This document shows, piece by piece, positions 53,916 to 61,797 of a stretch of 64,000 bases of DNA. The stretch's first letter is position 1; every line of letters begins with the position of its first letter. The DNA is from CAZVGZ01 sp964627605 (GTDB lineage: Bacteria; Latescibacterota; MWCZ01; CAZVGZ01), in contig CAZVGZ010000001.1 of NCBI GenBank assembly GCA_964627605.1, positions 186,001-250,000 of the forward strand, written 5' to 3'. A program made the translations under genes and the position numbers. The notes under the pieces are model-generated. The model was not told the DNA's origin, did no database searches, and saw only the letters and a list, made by a program, of their open reading frames with translations.

Positions 53916-55193
53916 ATGGCTAACATAATGCATACCGCGCCTTTGGCGCTAAACGGCGGAATTCCAGTTAGAGCGGAACCGCTCCATGTTGGAGAGACAG
54001 GGGGCAACTACATCGGTAAGGAGGAGTTGGCCGAACTGACCGACGTCATCTCAGAGCGCTCGCCGTTTCGCTATTACGGTCCTGGCAACCCCACCAAAGT
54101 TGCTGAACTCGAAGAGTTGTTTAGGCAGGAATCTGGCTGCAAGTTCGCCTTGGGAGTAACATCGGGTACCGCCGCGCTCCATGTCGGACTGGCAGGATTG
54201 GGGATCGGGCCTGGGGACGAAGTGATACTGCCGTGCTACACCTGGATCTCCTGCTTCACAGCGATTGTGCAGTTGAGGGCGTTGCCTGTTTTTGTTGAGG
54301 TCGATGGCACATTGGCGCTTGATCCATCCGATGTCGAAGCCAAGATCACACCGCGTACCAAAGCGATCATGGCTGTCCATTTTCAAGGCGTCGCCGCCGA
54401 AATGGACCCTATCCTAGAGATCGCCAGTCGCCACGACCTGCTGGTGCTCGAAGACACCGCTCAATCCTGTGGCGCATCTCTTCGCGGCAGTTTTGCCGGG
54501 TCGATGGGGGATGTTGGGACGTTCAGTTTGCAGATGGGCAAGATAGTTACATCTGGCGAGGGTGGAATGGTTATCACCGACGATCCTGGTATCTACGAGC
54601 GCGCGTGCCGCTATCACGATTTGGGGATGCTAAGAGCGCCCCACCTTGAAGCTATCGGTGGCGAATCGCAGGTAGAGGACTTTTGCGGCAACCAGTACAG
54701 GATGAATGAGCTTTCTGGTGCTGTCGGTTTGGCGCAGTTCCGCAAGCTGGAAACGATCAAAAACGCGTGCAATAGCGCTAAATACCGTGTGCGCAAGCAG
54801 ATAGATGGATTGAATGGGATAACGCTTCGTGAGGTACCCGATCCTGAAGGCGATGTGGGGATAGAGGAGCGGGTGTTTTTGGACTCCCCTGAAATGGCGG
54901 AGGGTTTCCACAAAGCGCTGTCTGCTGAGGGGATACCGTGCGGTGCTTCAACCGGGTCGTATATACTCTATACCAGAGAGTTCGTTCAGAAGAAACGGAC
55001 TCTGACAGGGCGGGGATACCCGTTCGAGACGCCAGATGGGCAGGCGATGGAGTACGGGCTCGGTCTGTGTCCGAAGACCGAAGAGATGATGTCCAGAGGA
55101 ATTGTGCTGCCCATCGGGTCAAAATTCACCGATTCAGATGCCGATGATATTATCGCTGCGTTTCTGAAGGTCCACTCTCATCTGATAGGGTGA
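53916..55193 (+). CDS. DegT/DnrJ/EryC1-family aminotransferase
   Basis: A 425-residue PLP enzyme of the sugar aminotransferase family. It has ALGVTSGTAALHVGLAGLGI, GDEVILPCYTWISCFTAIVQ, VLEDTAQSCGASLRG (PLP-binding Asp), and FSLQMGKIVTSGEGGMVI with the Schiff-base Lys in the FSLQMGK segment. ATG 53916 is set by GGAGG nearby. These enzymes transaminate nucleotide-linked sugars, or scyllo-inosamine-type compounds, in glycan or aminocyclitol synthesis. No other sugar-nucleotide genes are adjacent; it stands alone on the plus strand. Confidence 0.9.
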   Translation: MANIMHTAPLALNGGIPVRAEPLHVGETGGNYIGKEELAELTDVISERSPFRYYGPGNPTKVAELEELFRQESGCKFALGVTSGTAALHVGLAGLGIGPGDEVILPCYTWISCFTAIVQLRALPVFVEVDGTLALDPSDVEAKITPRTKAIMAVHFQGVAAEMDPILEIASRHDLLVLEDTAQSCGASLRGSFAGSMGDVGTFSLQMGKIVTSGEGGMVITDDPGIYERACRYHDLGMLRAPHLEAIGGESQVEDFCGNQYRMNELSGAVGLAQFRKLETIKNACNSAKYRVRKQIDGLNGITLREVPDPEGDVGIEERVFLDSPEMAEGFHKALSAEGIPCGASTGSYILYTREFVQKKRTLTGRGYPFETPDGQAMEYGLGLCPKTEEMMSRGIVLPIGSKFTDSDADDIIAAFLKVHSHLIG

Positions 55194-55225
55194 TCCCTAC
55201 AGCAACGGACCGTGCCGAGATCGTG

Positions 55226-56800
55226 CTACAGCCCGCGCACCGAACTCTCTATTAGCTTCGCCACGTAAGGATAACCAGAGGGTTGGCTCCCGCGATTGCG
55301 GGTGAGGGCAAATGCCTGATCTGCGGCCTGTTCGGCGCTTGGCCCGTATCCACGGGTGTCGCGCACCTGGTCGTTGGGTAGATCAATCGCGGCGACAACT
55401 ACTCCGTCAGAGGTCCTGATCGCCTGGAGATGCATCGACGCTCTGCACCAGAAGAAAGTGTCTTGGAGCATTTTTGATCTTTCAACCGGGCCCGTGGAGG
55501 CTTGGCCTGTAACGACGATGTCTGCTTTCACGGCTTGAGCCAACGCTCTGGCCTGTCCAGCGTTGCGCCACGGGTCGCCAAGCGGTTGATCGGTGGGCAG
55601 TTCGCTCGAGGAGACAACGCGAAAACCGGCGTCTGCAAGCGCTGCCACCAGACGACCTTCAACCAGATGATTCCCGCTGTCAACACCGTCCCGTCGCTCC
55701 TCCACAACAACCAGCACTGTCGTGCTCTCGACCACATCCTTTATCGGGGCGAGTATCGTGGCGGTCGGCACAGCGCCGCCAAACCCGCTTCCGGCTATCG
55801 CATCGGGAAGCTGTATCGTCGCTGTGAGCTCCACCTCATCTCTATAAGGGATGTGGATTATCTCCCATGTCGCCACACCGTTCGCGTCACTCGTGACAAC
55901 GATTTTGAGAGCTGAGGCGTCTTCTCCTAGCTGAAAACTCACAGGCACATTGGGCATCGGCGAAAGAGCGCCGCGACTCTCTTGGGTGACAGTCGCTTTG
56001 ATGGCGAGGGGTGGCGTCTGTGGACCTGGGAATATCGGGTCGCGTTCAGTCGAAACCGATATGCGAACAGGACTTATAAGCCGCGATAGCTGCTGTATCG
56101 ATTTTCTTTTGAGCCCTTCGACTTCGTTCTCCACGCGGCTTGTGATCGTGAGCGAGTTTTCCCACTGCGACAGCGATTCCAAAACCTGTGCTGTCTTGAG
56201 AAGTGATGGATAGACCCGGTCGACGTCGATGATAATCGGCGCGCCCAAAAGGCCGAAAAGCTGTCGGACTTTGGCCTGTTGTGACTCGTAGAACTGATCT
56301 ATCGCGGCTTTGGGAAACCGGATCAAAACGTATACATCGTGCTCTTGATGCACGCGTCCACCGGAGTAGACTTCAAACCGTTGGAAATAGAGTTCGCTCA
56401 GGCGTGTGCCGAAAATGTCGGCACCGCCGATAGAGTGGATAACGTCTTCTATTTTGGTTAGTTCTTCGGTACGGAGTCTCTGGTAGTCCACACGCACTCT
56501 AAGTCCCAAAAACTCCACGATCCGCGCCAGTGCGTTGTGCTTGGCGTCGGTTTCGCCAGCCTCTAGAGTCAGGGCACCAGACCTGATGCCTCGAAAGTAG
56601 TGGAACTCATCGTCGCTGCTTGGCTCTCTCGTGGCCCAATCAGGACGGTCATCCTCCGATTCTTCCACGAGCCGTCTGGTGCCCTCAATAGGCGTTCTCG
56701 TCGACCCGGCGCACGATACCAACATCATGGCCAGCAGTGTCAGCCCGAACATTGGGCCGCTGCTTGTGCGTCGTTGTCGTGGAACCGTTACCTGAGCCAT
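55226..56800 (-). CDS. LPP20/FlgT-like lipoprotein
   Basis: A 524-residue lipoprotein with a lipobox (LLAMMLVSC, Cys at about 30). Residues 50-195 resemble LPP20-type domains (DDRPDWATREP, FHYFRGIRSGALTLEAGETD, then HNALARIVEFLGLRV). A middle region of about 245-345 is Ig/beta-rich (PNVPVSFQLGEDA, DANGVATWEIIHIP). The end (VLVVVEERRDGVDSGNHLVE, RLVAALADAGFRVVSSSE, ADIVVTGQASTG) resembles the nucleotide-free CsgG/FlgT-like domain that binds oligomeric partners. It is outer-membrane facing, role unknown. It shares its LPP20-like part with the next upstream gene, 95 bases away. Confidence 0.72.
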   Translation of the reverse strand: MAQVTVPRQRRTSSGPMFGLTLLAMMLVSCAGSTRTPIEGTRRLVEESEDDRPDWATREPSSDDEFHYFRGIRSGALTLEAGETDAKHNALARIVEFLGLRVRVDYQRLRTEELTKIEDVIHSIGGADIFGTRLSELYFQRFEVYSGGRVHQEHDVYVLIRFPKAAIDQFYESQQAKVRQLFGLLGAPIIIDVDRVYPSLLKTAQVLESLSQWENSLTITSRVENEVEGLKRKSIQQLSRLISPVRISVSTERDPIFPGPQTPPLAIKATVTQESRGALSPMPNVPVSFQLGEDASALKIVVTSDANGVATWEIIHIPYRDEVELTATIQLPDAIAGSGFGGAVPTATILAPIKDVVESTTVLVVVEERRDGVDSGNHLVEGRLVAALADAGFRVVSSSELPTDQPLGDPWRNAGQARALAQAVKADIVVTGQASTGPVERSKMLQDTFFWCRASMHLQAIRTSDGVVVAAIDLPNDQVRDTRGYGPSAEQAADQAFALTRNRGSQPSGYPYVAKLIESSVRGL

Positions 56801-56895
56801 CGCCGCCCCTACCCCTGCAACTGCTAATCAAGTGGGGAGGGGCGCATAGCAGCACGCCCCCCTTTCCATTATTTCAGCGCGTTTCTTTGGATCAC

Positions 56896-57513
56896 TCAGG
56901 GGCCGCTTGCATCCTGTGTGAGCTGCGTCTTCATCTGTTCAGCAAGCCTGACCGCCGCAGCGTTGTTGGCGGCTCTGGCCTCATCGGCAGCGCGGTCCAA
57001 AGCTCCGCTCTGGGCGTTTGCGAGTTCAGAGAGTTCGATGCGGAACAGAACGTAGTAGTTGTAGTGATAGGTAAGACGTCCGCCTGGCCCCATCTGCTTG
57101 ACGTGCTCGTAGTAGCTCTCCTGCTCGCGCATGCCCCTAGCGATACTTTCGGCGACGAACCGGTACCCGTCTTCAATGTAGTTTCCGGCGTCGTCTTCAT
57201 CGGTCAGACCTGCCTCGACGCGGGCTTTGGTGTAATCGACTCTGCCGGTGCCGCCGATCCACTCAACTATCTTCTGGATCGCGTTTTGGCGGGCGTCGGT
57301 GTTGCCGTTATCCAAGCTCGACGCATGAGTCTTTAGGCCGACGAAAAAGGTGAAGCCGTCGTCGTCGCGCGGTGGTCTGAAAGCCCAATCTGGGCGGTCT
57401 CCAGGCACGCGCTCGACTATCTGCTGCTCACCTGGGCTCAACTGCCCGCCACCGCAAGCTGACAAGCTGAGCGTGGCGCTCACTGCTAGTAGGCCGATCG
57501 TTTTGATCCGCAT
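56896..57513 (-). CDS. LPP20-like lipoprotein, paralog of the downstream gene
   Basis: A 205-residue lipoprotein from ATG 57513 (MRIKTIGLLAVSATLSLSAC gives signal and lipobox). The mature part repeats the neighbour's pattern: GDRPDWAFRPPRDDDGFTFF, VGLKTHASSLDNGNTDARQN, AIQKIVEWIGGTGRVDY, then RLTYHYNYYVLFRIELSELA and an Ala-rich helix. The longer frame to 57609 has no supporting start. LPP20-type proteins include FlgP of Vibrio and Lpp20 of Helicobacter. A broken CsgG-like gene lies just upstream, as in FlgP/FlgO/FlgT clusters, though no flagellar gene is here. Confidence 0.72.
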   Translation of the reverse strand: MRIKTIGLLAVSATLSLSACGGGQLSPGEQQIVERVPGDRPDWAFRPPRDDDGFTFFVGLKTHASSLDNGNTDARQNAIQKIVEWIGGTGRVDYTKARVEAGLTDEDDAGNYIEDGYRFVAESIARGMREQESYYEHVKQMGPGGRLTYHYNYYVLFRIELSELANAQSGALDRAADEARAANNAAAVRLAEQMKTQLTQDASGP

Positions 57514-57547
57514 TGTGTTGCTCCTCCTGCTCGTGAGATCCAAATGT

Positions 57548-58245
57548 TCATATCTGCTGTATCCAGGAGGCACCGGCCTCCAGAGCGAATATTCTCCACA
57601 CCTGCCCATACAGAAATTTGACGCCTGTCATTGAGCCATTGAGGTAGCCGTCGAACAGTTGGTCGCCGGGCTTCATACTCACGTTTCCCAGTGTCGCTTT
57701 CCCAAGTCCGAAAGGCTTCGTATGGACTATCGGGCGTAGATTGACGGGCACCGAGTTTGATTCGCCAGTTACAACCTCTATCCGCGATTCCCAGCGCTTG
57801 TAGGCGTTCGCCTCTCCGCCGACAGAAAAAGATCGTCTTCGCGGTCTGCTTTCTCCTCAGCGGAGAACTCCGCTACACCTCGTTCAAGGTCTAAGAAACG
57901 CACAGTCACCACGAACATCTCGCCTAAACGACCGACGGTGCTCACCATCAATTTATTGGCCTGGAGTAGTCTACCTAACTCTATCGCGCATTCCTGAGAG
58001 AAACATTCGTCCAACTCAATACCGACGGTCTATTCCTCCAAGATCGCCTACATCTGTTCGCGCTCAGGGATGTAGAACCGCCCTGATTCTATAAGTTTGA
58101 CCCTCAGGTGCTCAGTTATCGTCCGATCGATCTACGTTGACACACCGTTGGCGTCAAGATCGTTGATAACAACACTCTGCGTTCGGCCCTCTGCTATCAC
58201 GACTGATACCAAAGCCATGACGAGTATAGCCACAAAAGAGCGCAC
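57548..58245 (-). pseudogene. CsgG/FlgO-like exported protein with three ambers and a frameshift
   Basis: From GTG 58245 a signal peptide (RSFVAILVMALVSVVIAEG) leads into the CsgG-like fold: SVVINDLDANGVST, TAG, IDRTITEHLRVKLIESGRFY, IPEREQM, TAG, AILEE, TAG, TVGIELDECFSQECAIELGR, LLQANKLMVSTVGRLGEMFV, VTVRFLDLERGVAEFSAEEK. A shift near 57785 then moves the frame to NAYKRWESRIEVVTGESNSV and on to TAA at 57548. At least one amber (after AILEE) sits where related proteins usually have Gln, consistent with C-to-T change. It precedes the two LPP20-like lipoproteins. Confidence 0.75.
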
Positions 58246-58553
58246 TGTTGCGGGATGGGTGTTTACCGCCACCGCCGACGGGCTTGAGTTGGCCGGTTGG
58301 TGGATGTTTGACCGCATCTGTGGTCTGCTTCCAGAGCTAGAAGGTAAGATTTCGGTGTTTCTCAAAGAACAGATCACACCGTTTTAAAAACCGATGCGAA
58401 GCAAGCGGTATGCCTAAAACGCATATCGCGGCAAAAACCACTCAAAAAGGATCAAAACAGTGAACTGAAGGAAAACGTCTGAGGAGGGGTATCTATCCAA
58501 AAGGGGGTGTGTCTGGTTCGATTACCACTACTGCGATCAACGATTTGGGCGGA
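58246..58553. other. Gap between the CsgG-like pseudogene and trxB
   Basis: The minus-strand frame of the pseudogene stays open to 58377 without a better start. The rest (58380-58553) is A-rich and GC-poor compared with its surroundings, and holds no gene that I can support. The plus-strand frame 58097-58387 is its shadow. Confidence 0.4.
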
Positions 58554-59513
58554 TTAACCAGGATCTTCCAACGACTCTAGCCATCTCGAAGCGTCGATAG
58601 CGGCTTGGCAGCCTGAACCGGCGGCGGTGACTGCTTGCCGGTAGTAAGGGTCTTGGACATCGCCACAGGCGAACACGCCTTCCACACTGGTGAGCGTGGC
58701 TGCATCGTGCCCAGCCTTGGTGACTAGATACCCTTCGTCGTCAGTCTCAAGCTGGTCGTCGAAAAACTCAGTATTGGGTTTGTGGCCGATGGCGATGAAG
58801 CATCCGTCGCACTCCACATCCGCCACCTCATCAGTCTTGACATTACGCACGCGAACTGCCGTGAGGACATCCTCGCCAAGAACCTCCTCAATTACAGTGT
58901 CCCACATGAAATCGACTTTGGGGTGTTTGCTTAGACGGTCGGCCATGACTTTGGACGCCCTGAGCTCGTCGCGGCGGTGAATCAGGGTCACTGTTTTTGC
59001 GAACTTCGTTAGGAAAAGAGCCTCTTCGGCAGCGGTATCGCCTCCACCGACGACCAAAACCTTCTGATCGCGGAAAAATGCGCCGTCACACGTCGCGCAC
59101 GCCGACACACCTCGACCCAGAAGCCTACTCTCGGATTCGAGGCCCAACATTTTGGCAGTAGCGCCGCTGGAGATGATCAGAGCTTCGGCGGTGACCTCAT
59201 ACTGCTCGTCCACCGTTATCGTGAAAGGCCTCTGGGACATCTCAACGCTGGTAACAGTGCCCCAGATGAAATCTGTACCCATCCGCTCGGCCTGGCGGTG
59301 GAAGGTGTCCATCAACTCCGGGCCCATAACTCCTTCAACGAAACCAGGGAAATTCTCGACCTCGGTTGTGATGGTCAACTGTCCGCCTGGCTGCTGCCCC
59401 AATATAACCAACGGTTCTAAATCGGCGCGGGCAGCATAGATGGCGGCGGTCAGGCCTGCGGGGCCCGACCCGATGATGACCAGTTTGTGGTGAGAACCGT
59501 TCTGCTCACTCAC
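58554..59513 (-). CDS. trxB: Thioredoxin reductase
   Basis: A 319-residue flavoprotein that passes electrons from NADPH to thioredoxin. It has the FAD motif IIGSGPAGLTAAIYAARADL, the redox-active ACATCDGAFF disulfide, the NADPH motif VVGGGDTAAEEALFLTK and GVFACGDVQDPYYRQAVTAA near the end. Full length. The N-terminal residues (MSEQNGSHHK) are longer than in E. coli by a few. It stands upstream of the CsgG-like pseudogene; no thioredoxin gene is near. Confidence 0.96.
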   Translation of the reverse strand: MSEQNGSHHKLVIIGSGPAGLTAAIYAARADLEPLVILGQQPGGQLTITTEVENFPGFVEGVMGPELMDTFHRQAERMGTDFIWGTVTSVEMSQRPFTITVDEQYEVTAEALIISSGATAKMLGLESESRLLGRGVSACATCDGAFFRDQKVLVVGGGDTAAEEALFLTKFAKTVTLIHRRDELRASKVMADRLSKHPKVDFMWDTVIEEVLGEDVLTAVRVRNVKTDEVADVECDGCFIAIGHKPNTEFFDDQLETDDEGYLVTKAGHDAATLTSVEGVFACGDVQDPYYRQAVTAAGSGCQAAIDASRWLESLEDPG

Positions 59514-59637
59514 TCACAACTCCTTGAGACTTCTCAACCGTTCGCTGGAGGCGTCCCTAAGTTATCAGACGATTTGCGAATGGCGGTCGGTACATACAAT
59601 GTGGCCGCAAGGCTATCTCTTATAAAGCCTCATCTGC

Positions 59638-59910
59638 TTAGGCCTCTTTGTCTTCCTCAGCGCTATCGTCGGTCTTTTCATCCGCTTGGCCGTCGTCTTC
59701 GTCGGCTACGGCGACCTCTTCGGCGATCTCAGGCTGTGGCTTAGCCTTGGCCGGTTTTTTTACGCGAGGCGTCGGGCGCTTGCGTCCTTGGGCGATTCGT
59801 GCCGATTCGGCCTCTTTACGCGCTTCGGCCTGACGTTCCTTGATTCTCGTCATACGGCGGCGGCGGCGGCGGCGGAGTTCGCGGAATCTTTCTGAACGAT
59901 GTTGAGCCAT
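59638..59910 (-). CDS. Small Arg-rich protein with acidic tail
   Basis: A 90-residue protein of strongly split composition: an Arg-rich N-terminal half (ERFRELRRRRRRRMTRIKER), a Pro/Lys linker (TPRVKKPAKAKPQPEIAEE) and an Asp/Glu tail. I recognise no family. It could bind RNA, DNA or ribosomes. It follows the 62-residue gene by 17 bases on the same strand, so the two are likely co-transcribed. Low-complexity sequence makes the assignment as a real gene moderately secure. Confidence 0.55.
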   Translation of the reverse strand: MAQHRSERFRELRRRRRRRMTRIKERQAEARKEAESARIAQGRKRPTPRVKKPAKAKPQPEIAEEVAVADEDDGQADEKTDDSAEEDKEA

Positions 59911-59927
59911 GAGCAGTTCCTTTCGGG

Positions 59928-60116
59928 TTATTCTCCGTCTTCCACTATACTCGACATTGGATGAACGTGGTCCTCATCGGACGCCACTGTCATTATCCAC
60001 CCGCTGACCTCCTCGCCGCGAACGGTGATGGTCTTGGCGTCAGCCTCAATGATCTCAATTTCTGGGAACGCATCAGAGGTTGGAGGGTATGTTGTAAAAA
60101 AACGTTGGACCTTCAT
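59928..60116 (-). CDS. Small unknown protein
   Basis: A 62-residue protein from ATG 60116 (MKVQRFFTTYPPTSDAFPEI, then strands EIIEADAKTITVRGEEVSGW). GAGGA just upstream supports this start over 60161. It is acidic and beta-rich, with no membrane segment, and matches no family I know. It is the first gene of a pair with the Arg-rich protein and diverges from the MEMO-like gene. Confidence 0.55.
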   Translation of the reverse strand: MKVQRFFTTYPPTSDAFPEIEIIEADAKTITVRGEEVSGWIMTVASDEDHVHPMSSIVEDGE

Positions 60117-60237
60117 CTGTTTTCCTCGCGCATCAGAACCAAAACTGATCCAGGCGGCCAAAAAAATGCCACCGAATCCCTAACCTGGTTGAGCAGACCC
60201 AGCTTAACCTTAAAAAGTTACTACTGTGTGGCATCTT

Positions 60238-60261
60238 GCTGCAAGCGGTTCATCTTGCAGC
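60238..60261. promoter_or_regulatory. Dyad and direct repeat in a divergent promoter region
   Basis: GCTGCAAG (60238-60245) and CTTGCAGC (60254-60261) are perfect reverse complements with an 8-base spacer. CATCTTGC also occurs twice, at 60232 and 60251, 19 bases apart. They lie between the divergent 62-residue gene and the MEMO-like gene, a position suited to an operator. No regulator gene is adjacent. Confidence 0.4.
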
Positions 60262-60334
60262 CAGGGTGTTTTGCGAAGTATGGTAAACGACCGTGGCGGA
60301 CCCCTGCGGCTCACAGAAACTGCGTTGAGGTGAT

Positions 60335-61553
60335 ATGATCGACCATCCAAACCTAAGACAGGTGGAAACGTTTCCTGTTGAGTCCGATGGCCAGAGTTTT
60401 TGGCGCTTCGAGACCCGGAGGAGATCGCAACTGAGACGCTTGTGGTCCCAGAGGGGTTAACAGGTCTTCTGTCGGTATTCGACGGTCGCCACCCGGTGCA
60501 GCAGATCGTCGCGATGCTCGCAACGAGCACCGGGAGCATAGTACCCACCGATTTTGTCACATCGATCATCAACACCCTCGACAAGAACTTCCTGCTTGAT
60601 ACTCCTCGATTCAGGGCGAGAGGCAGAAGCGGATTGATGAGTTTCTGGCTCACCCAACAAAGCCGGCAGCACATGCTGGTACCTCCTATTCAGACGATCC
60701 TTCCGAACTAAAGCAAGAGCTGGACTCCGCGTTTGAGTCCGCACGGTCGTCCTCACAGGACCTCGCGGCGGGAGAGATCAGAGCTGTGGCTGCGCCGCAT
60801 ATAGGTGTGCGGCGCGGTGCCGACTGTTTTGCTGAGAGCTATCAGGCTCTCCATGACGGTAGCACCACAGACCTTTTTGTGATTCTTGGGATCGCCCATG
60901 CTGGGACCAGGCAGCCATTTACGCTAACCGCCAAACCGTTTGAGACGCCGCTGGGTACTGTCGGTAAGGACAACGAGTTCATTGATGGGCTGGTGAGCCA
61001 CAGAGGCGGTGAACGGCTATTGATGGGCGAGTTTGCGCACAAGCGAGAGCACTCAATCGAGTTCCAAACGCTGTTCTTGCGCTATGTGATGGCGGATCGC
61101 CCGATAAGAATTGTGCCGATACTGTGTGGTTCGTTTTATCCATATCTCATCACCGAAACCCCACCTACCGATGACCAGCAAATAGCTGAATTCATTAGTA
61201 CACTTCGCTAGATGATCGCTGAAAAGGGGCGATCGGTCTGCGTCATCGCTGGGATTGATCTGGCGCATATTGGTGGTCGGTTTGGTGACAGCGAACCGAC
61301 GACAATAAAGAGCCGCGCCCAGATCGAGCGGGATGACCGCAAGATGCTGGAACACGTCGTATCGGTTGATCCCGACGCGATGTGCCAGTCCATGCTGGAC
61401 GACCAAGACGTGCGGCGGATGTGCGGATATCCAGCATTGTAGACGATGCTAAATGTAATCGACGCGCATTCTGGCGAACTGCTTTCATATGTGCAGGACC
61501 ATGACGAGACCACAGACTCTGTAGTCTCGTACTGCAGCATGCTATTTCGGTAA
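60335..61553 (+). pseudogene. MEMO-family (AmmeMemoRadiSam B) gene, multiply broken
   Basis: The gene starts at ATG 60335 (MIDHPNLRQVETFPVESDGQ) with GAGG upstream. A missing T in a TTTTT run near 60396 shifts to ALRDPEEIATETLVVPEGLT; a second shift near 60617 leads to IDEFLAHPTKPAAHAGTSYS. The MEMO core follows: AAPHIGVRRGADCFAESYQA, FVILGIAHAG, HKREHSIEFQTLFLRYV. TAG at 61209 and TAG at 61440 interrupt the rest, which resumes as MIAEKGRSVCVIAGIDLAHI and TMLNVIDAHSGELLSYVQ, ending TAA at 61551. The N-terminal PqqD-like part plus MEMO core matches known layouts. The radical SAM partner is not seen. Confidence 0.75.
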
Positions 61554-61797
61554 GCCGATCTATACAACTGCGATATATCGACCGAGCAAGCCTGCCGTGC
61601 GCCAACGTCGCGCAGACGGCGCATCTTGCGCAAATATCTCAGAAGTTTTGCGCCTCCTCGACGCAGCGTCGCTTACACAGGTTCTTTGCTGTCGCGTGTT
61701 TCTCAAACCCTCCACCGCCATCGCAGGGTTTGTAATACACAGCGTGATCCCCATATTCAGTAGCCCAGGACCATAAGTCTCTAAGCGAGGAAAAACT

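Noticed and set aside
13088..61553. Possible reassignment or suppression of TAG, because many premature stops are TAG.
   Set aside because: Several intact genes end in TAG at the expected length (OstA-like, lptC, ftsY, pduS), so TAG is a normal stop here; TGA and frameshifts also occur in the broken genes.
61560..61754. A 64-codon minus-strand frame downstream of the MEMO-like gene.
   Set aside because: No ribosome site, no family resemblance and Arg-rich shadow-like composition.
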